DNA of 64,000 bases, taken from the NCBI RefSeq assembly GCF_030123105.1, contig NZ_CP126095.1, forward strand, positions 2,232,001 through 2,296,000, read 5' to 3'. The DNA is from Paenibacillus sp. G2S3. GTDB taxonomy: Bacteria; Bacillota; Bacilli; Paenibacillales; Paenibacillaceae. The notes under the pieces are model-generated. The model worked only from the letters and a program-made list of their open reading frames with translations, did not search any database and was not told the origin of the DNA. The position numbers were made by a program, and so were the translations under genes. Positions 60,290-64,000 of this stretch are shown here, piece by piece (position 1 is the stretch's first letter; every line of letters starts with the position of its first letter).

Positions 60290-61543
60290 ATGAACAAACG
60301 GATTGGTAAATTAGTCTTATGTCTGGCGATTTCGCTAGGCGGCACCACAGCTTTATTCCACAATACTTCACAAGCAGCCTCCGCAGGGGGAGTTAGTATT
60401 GTGCTGGATGGTTATGCACTACCGTTTCCAGTAGAGCCTGTTGTGATGAACGGAACAACGATGGTTCCATTCCGGGCGATATCTGAAGCGCTGGGAATCA
60501 ATGTAGAGTGGAATCAAGCGCTTAAGAAAATTACCGCGACCAAGACGGATACAGCGGGCACTAAAGTGGTAACGTTGACCCTTGGTAGCAAAAATGCAGG
60601 CGTAAACGGCGAAATTGTGAAGCTAGGGGTTGCCCCGCAAACGATCCGTAATAACACGATGATTCCGCTCAGCTTCTTCGGACAGCAGTTTGGTGCGGGC
60701 GTAGCTTGGGATCAAGCGACGAAGACGGTATCGATCACCTCACCGAAGACGGATATGTACAAGCTGGGTTTCTATGCGCTTAGCTCATACAGTGAAATTT
60801 CGTTACTTCCTAGCTTTGATGCTGTAGCTTTTGGGTGGAGCGGGATTGATAAGAGTGGACAATTCACCACGACAGGTACTGACTTTAGATGGCCTCAAGC
60901 AGCTGGAGATGTAACCCCAGAGTCTATTATCTCGAATGCAGCAGCAGGTGGCACAGCACCTTATCTGATGGTCTTTTCTGGTGATACTGCATCCGAGCTG
61001 ACAAAGAACCTGGAAGATAAAGTGCTTCAAGAGCAGACGATTTCAGGAATCGTTGATCTGGCTACACAAAAGGGATTCCAAGGCATCACGCTGGATCTCG
61101 AGGGACTGGGTCTAACGGGAGATAAAGCAAAGGTGCAAGCCGATTATAATGCTTTTGTGAAGAATCTGTCTCAAAAAGTACATGCAGCAGGTCTTAAGCT
61201 CACGGTTATTCTTCATCCATTAAACAGCTCTTATAAAGGTTATGATTACAAGACGCTAGGCAGCCTGGCTGACGATTTGGTCATTATGGCATATGATTAT
61301 TTGCAAGAGAAAAAAGTTCCAGAGCCGATGAGTTTAGTTGATGAAGGCATCCGGCTTGCACTTCAGCAAGTGAGTAAGGATAAGCTGATTCTCGGCATTT
61401 CCGTTTATAGTGAAAATGAAACTTCAGTAAATTCCAAGGTTGGGCTTGCCAAACGTTATGGTCTTAAAGGGATTGCGATCTGGCGTGTGGGCTTGATTGG
61501 ACAGCCTGTCTGGAATGAGATGGGCAAGTCGGTGGAGTTGTAG
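60290..61543 (+). CDS. Secreted GH18-like glycosidase with two stalk domains
   Basis: A 417-aa exported protein. The signal peptide ends near SQAASA. Residues 30-155 are two stalk (copper-amine-oxidase N-like) halves (MNGTTMVPFRAISEALGINVEW; RNNTMIPLSFFGQQFGAGVAW). The remaining 260 residues form a GH18 TIM barrel like spore-cortex (YaaH/SleL) and chitinase-like hydrolases. GITLDLEGLGL corresponds to the DxxDxDxE signature, keeping the acid Glu and the preceding Asp but not the first Asp. YLxx and MAYDY motifs follow. The start is ATG 60290; an ATG at 60272 has no spacing from its ribosome site. A terminator follows. Confidence 0.85.
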   Translation: MNKRIGKLVLCLAISLGGTTALFHNTSQAASAGGVSIVLDGYALPFPVEPVVMNGTTMVPFRAISEALGINVEWNQALKKITATKTDTAGTKVVTLTLGSKNAGVNGEIVKLGVAPQTIRNNTMIPLSFFGQQFGAGVAWDQATKTVSITSPKTDMYKLGFYALSSYSEISLLPSFDAVAFGWSGIDKSGQFTTTGTDFRWPQAAGDVTPESIISNAAAGGTAPYLMVFSGDTASELTKNLEDKVLQEQTISGIVDLATQKGFQGITLDLEGLGLTGDKAKVQADYNAFVKNLSQKVHAAGLKLTVILHPLNSSYKGYDYKTLGSLADDLVIMAYDYLQEKKVPEPMSLVDEGIRLALQQVSKDKLILGISVYSENETSVNSKVGLAKRYGLKGIAIWRVGLIGQPVWNEMGKSVEL

Positions 61544-61573
61544 GGGATTTATGATACGTTATCAAAAGAAAAG

Positions 61574-61597
61574 GGCTGCCATTTGGCAGCCTTTTTT
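61574..61597 (+). terminator. Terminator after the GH18-like gene
   Basis: GGCTGCC (61574-61580) pairs with GGCAGCC (61585-61591), followed by six T. Confidence 0.88.
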
Positions 61598-61715
61598 CTT
61601 GAAAAGAAAAAAATTATATGCTTGCGCAATAAATTATCCTTATCTTTCTCACATAAAGCTAGTATGTAATGGATAGGTGGCATAAATGATCTTTCTCTTA
61701 CGGAGGGGGATATGC

Positions 61716-62264
61716 CTATTCATACGTACCATTCTCTATGGACTCGATGGTAGTGAACATCCGTGAGTATACATCTTTAATGTTGGGTTCATTTACTTTG
61801 CCGTTGTAAAGTCCGTATCCCCAAGTTTTATATGTTTCACCAGTTTGAAGATAGCAAGTAACATACATATCACTATTAAAATTTGTTAAAGATGAGTGCT
61901 CATACGATACATCTTCAAGAACAAACGGCATAAAAGATTTCGTAGCTCCAATAAAGAAGAAAGGAACATCTGCATTTGTATATACTTTAACAAACTTGTT
62001 GTCGTCCGCTTCTTTCAGATGCTCTTTCGTAATCACTACGGCATCATATTGGGAGGAGAGCTTTGTATAATCTGCTAATTCATCAAAGGAAATACTTGTG
62101 AAGTGCACATGTTCTTCTCTTATTTTAGGGACCTCACGAACAACACCTATAAATAAGCTTTTCCCTGAGTACAGCGGTGTATCAACCGTATCGGCATTAG
62201 ATGTACAGCCTGTAACAAAAATGACGATTAAAATAATGAGTGCGTTTAGGATGATTTTCCTCAT
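61716..62264 (-). CDS. Putative lipoprotein of unknown function
   Basis: A 182-aa protein with a lipoprotein signal peptide (MRKIILNALIILIVIFVTGC, lipobox VTGC, Cys20). The mature part is a small mixed alpha/beta domain without recognisable motifs. It includes YDAVVITKEHLKEA and a Tyr/Trp-containing C-terminal half (TYKTWGYGLYNG). It is divergent from a small membrane protein, with about 130 bp between the starts. Not recognised; probably anchored on the outer face of the membrane. Confidence 0.65.
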   Translation of the reverse strand: MRKIILNALIILIVIFVTGCTSNADTVDTPLYSGKSLFIGVVREVPKIREEHVHFTSISFDELADYTKLSSQYDAVVITKEHLKEADDNKFVKVYTNADVPFFFIGATKSFMPFVLEDVSYEHSSLTNFNSDMYVTCYLQTGETYKTWGYGLYNGKVNEPNIKDVYSRMFTTIESIENGTYE

Positions 62265-62393
62265 CTTTTGATTCCTTTCAAGCGTTCTGCATGAGTTGTA
62301 TCTGCTTACAATAAAGTATTATAGTGGAAATTATTGGTGCAGACCAGTAAATGGGTCATGGACCTCGAAAGAAGCCTGATTCAGAGGAGGGTT

Positions 62394-62813
62394 ATGTTGC
62401 ATCCAATTACTGCAATAGAAATCATATTTTCGGTTGTTTTTGTCCTCATTATATTTGGAGTAGCCTTGTTTTTACCCCGTAAGATTAGGAAGTCTGGTTT
62501 AATTATAGTATCTTCAATAACTGTATTTTTGCTATTATCGTTCGCTATTCGCCCCTACTGGATTGATTATCAAGTATCCCGAAAAACAGAACAACTCAAT
62601 CACTATTTGGAGGAGAAATACCCTAATCAAGAATGGGAAATTAGTCGACAAGAAGGTAGACAATATAATCCTTATCATTTACAAGTTAGATTTAAAAACG
62701 AAGAAGGTTGGATTTATATTTATTCAGTCATAAATGAGAAGAAAATTCACCAGAGTGTGTGGATACCATCAGGTGGCAACTCTTTCGAAGAAGGAAAGCA
62801 TTACGAAAAATGA
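62394..62813 (+). CDS. Small two-helix membrane protein (possibly DUF3139-like)
   Basis: About 139 aa. Two membrane helices (ITAIEIIFSVVFVLIIFGVALFL; GLIIVSSITVFLLLSFAI) are followed by a soluble C-terminal domain (YLEEKYPNQEWEISRQEGRQYNPYHLQVRFKNEEGWIYIYSV) like that of DUF3139 proteins. The start is ATG 62394 or TTG 62397, both just after gaggaggg; an upstream in-frame ATG lacks a ribosome site. Function unknown. Confidence 0.65.
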   Translation: MLHPITAIEIIFSVVFVLIIFGVALFLPRKIRKSGLIIVSSITVFLLLSFAIRPYWIDYQVSRKTEQLNHYLEEKYPNQEWEISRQEGRQYNPYHLQVRFKNEEGWIYIYSVINEKKIHQSVWIPSGGNSFEEGKHYEK

Positions 62814-62978
62814 GATCAGCTGAGTAGTGACGAAGTTACGTCCGAAAGCTGATGACGTGGATTTCTTAAACACACTTCGACTGTTATAAACCTCACATTA
62901 ACCTAAGCCATATACCTTTATAATCTCTAAGGTTGAACCCTTGAACCAAAATCATTTTTTTCAGGAGGACTTTAGCGT

Positions 62979-63926
62979 ATGAGATATAAAGCATTGGAAT
63001 TAGACAAACCGCTTACTTATGAGCTGGAAGGCTTAGAAATAGGAGTCACCTCGAACTGTAATTTCCGCTGCGATTATTGTTGTGCATATAATAGAAATGA
63101 TGGACAAAGCATCAAAGCTAAAGAGGTTATCCGAATTCTTGAAGAGCTTCCTGGTCTGAAAAGAGTACGCTTGTCAGGTGGCGAGGTCACTTTAAAGTTT
63201 GATGACTGTGTGGAGGTTGTAAGCTACTGCTCATCCAGAGGGATTCAGACGCAGCTTAACTCCAACGGCAGTCTTTTAAATGCTGAACGAATTGATCAGC
63301 TGGTCGCGGCAGGACTAACGACGATACATATTTCCTTCAATTTTACTACTGCGGACGCTTTCTCTCGTTATTATAATATTCATCCAAGCATCTATGAAAA
63401 AATAAGAGACAACATTACTTTGTTCGCGGCCACAAGTGTAGATACGGTGCTGGAGACGCTGTTGTTCAGCGAAACTCAGGATAACATGAAGGAAATCAGC
63501 GATCATGTCTACGCGATGGGTGTTAGAACACATGAGATTCAGAACAGTATTATCATGGATCATACAGGCTGGAAGTCTATAGCTGCCCGCGAACAATTAA
63601 AGAATGCCGTGAGTGAACTGATCGCTATGAAAAAAGAAGACACGATCTTGTATTTTACTTGCATGGACCGTTTTATGGATGCGCTTGGTTTTGAAGAGCA
63701 GCCGGGTGTTTATTTTCCACACTGCATAGAGGGTAAGAAACAGCTTCATTTACATGGAAATGGGGACATTCTGATCTCTGAATTATGTCATCCCGTTTTT
63801 ATTGGCAATATTTATCAGGGAACCTCACTAAAGGATCTGTACATTAACATGCCAGCGCCATTGGCTCAGTTCCTGGATAAGCTGCCATGCCCAGCGCTGG
63901 ATGCATTGTTTCCACAAGGGGTTTAA
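62979..63926 (+). CDS. Radical SAM protein with partial SPASM-like C-terminus
   Basis: A 315-aa radical S-adenosylmethionine enzyme. The [4Fe-4S] motif is C-x3-C-x2-C in TSNCNFRCDYCCAYN near residue 30, followed by RLSGGEVTL (GGE) and LNSNGSLL. The C-terminal 70 residues hold HCIEGKKQLHLHGNGDILISELCHPVFIGNIYQGTSLKDLY and a final CPALD. This resembles a shortened SPASM-type region with three Cys rather than the usual six or seven. An aggagga ribosome site precedes the ATG. No precursor-peptide gene was found on either side. The reaction is unknown. Confidence 0.85.
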   Translation: MRYKALELDKPLTYELEGLEIGVTSNCNFRCDYCCAYNRNDGQSIKAKEVIRILEELPGLKRVRLSGGEVTLKFDDCVEVVSYCSSRGIQTQLNSNGSLLNAERIDQLVAAGLTTIHISFNFTTADAFSRYYNIHPSIYEKIRDNITLFAATSVDTVLETLLFSETQDNMKEISDHVYAMGVRTHEIQNSIIMDHTGWKSIAAREQLKNAVSELIAMKKEDTILYFTCMDRFMDALGFEEQPGVYFPHCIEGKKQLHLHGNGDILISELCHPVFIGNIYQGTSLKDLYINMPAPLAQFLDKLPCPALDALFPQGV

Positions 63927-63958
63927 ATCGTTAAGTATTTTCTATAAAAATTACTACT

Positions 63959-63988
63959 AGGAGCCAATTTAAATAATTGGTTCCTTTT
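63959..63988 (+). terminator. Terminator after the radical SAM gene
   Basis: AGGAGCCAATT (63959-63969) pairs with AATTGGTTCCT (63975-63985) with one G-T pair, followed by TTTT. Confidence 0.85.
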
Positions 63989-64000
63989 TGTGTAGTAGAT

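Noticed and set aside
62814..62978. Precursor peptide gene for a RiPP next to the radical SAM protein
   Set aside because: No short frame with a ribosome site and a Cys- or core-like sequence was found in the gap.

Overview
The window reads as a chromosomal segment of a Gram-positive, endospore-former-type member of the Bacillota, most likely Paenibacillus or a close relative. This is inferred from content rather than from a marker gene. It has adjacent dgk/dck deoxynucleoside kinases, a lipoteichoic-acid-synthase-like sulfatase, LplB/YtcP-type sugar ABC permeases with no local ATPase, secreted 'stalk' (copper-amine-oxidase N-like) proteins, a collagen-like spore-surface-type protein, many TTG/GTG starts behind strong GGAGG sites, and dispersed intergenic repeats. 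No rRNA, tRNA, CRISPR array, prophage or intact insertion sequence was seen.

Layout. 1-7.7 kb: a left-truncated acetylhydrolase-like gene, an SDR oxidoreductase / AraC regulator / aldo-keto reductase cluster, a DinG/XPD-type Fe-S helicase and a YeiH-type membrane protein. 7.8-15 kb: regulators with their targets. A MerR regulator lies before an FMN/FAD lipoprotein reductase that has a classic 19-bp-spacer MerR promoter. A MarR regulator is divergent from a DUF2798 protein across a mirrored operator. A second MerR regulator is broken by a frameshift. A chemoreceptor follows. 15.3-23.5 kb: a nucleotide-sugar-epimerase-like protein, an ECF-like sigma factor with an Asn-rich insert, ClpP, a LacI regulator with a GH13 alpha-glucosidase and paired operators, and an LtaS-like enzyme. 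23.8-34.6 kb: two related RCC1/stalk secreted proteins flanking a GntR-membrane protein pair and a two-gene carboxynorspermidine/carboxyspermidine polyamine operon, then dgk-dck and a collagen-like protein.

34.8-57.4 kb is the most distinctive part. A one-component regulator (GntR DNA-binding domain fused to a cytosolic solute-binding domain) precedes a consensus promoter, a cre-like site, a ~260-nt leader and a 16-gene same-strand array. The array encodes a lipoprotein sugar-binding protein, two permeases, a zinc-type dehydrogenase, a cytosolic beta-propeller, a GT4 glycosyltransferase, three Gfo/Idh/MocA oxidoreductases, an RraA-like protein, two SDRs, an SMP-30 lactonase, a fumarylacetoacetate-hydrolase-family protein, an amidohydrolase and an IlvD/Edd dehydratase. 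The last group is the set expected for a non-phosphorylative (lactonase - dehydratase - dehydrogenase - diketo-acid hydrolase) sugar route. About 1 kb of repeat-rich DNA follows, containing a decayed copy of the 3' end of the dehydratase gene. An epimerase-like / DapA-like pair comes next.

57.5-64 kb: a MalY/PatB-type PLP enzyme, a small unknown protein, a nucleoside hydrolase, a GH18-like stalk-domain protein, a lipoprotein, a small membrane protein and a radical SAM protein. All assignments come from reading the sequence. No database search was possible.
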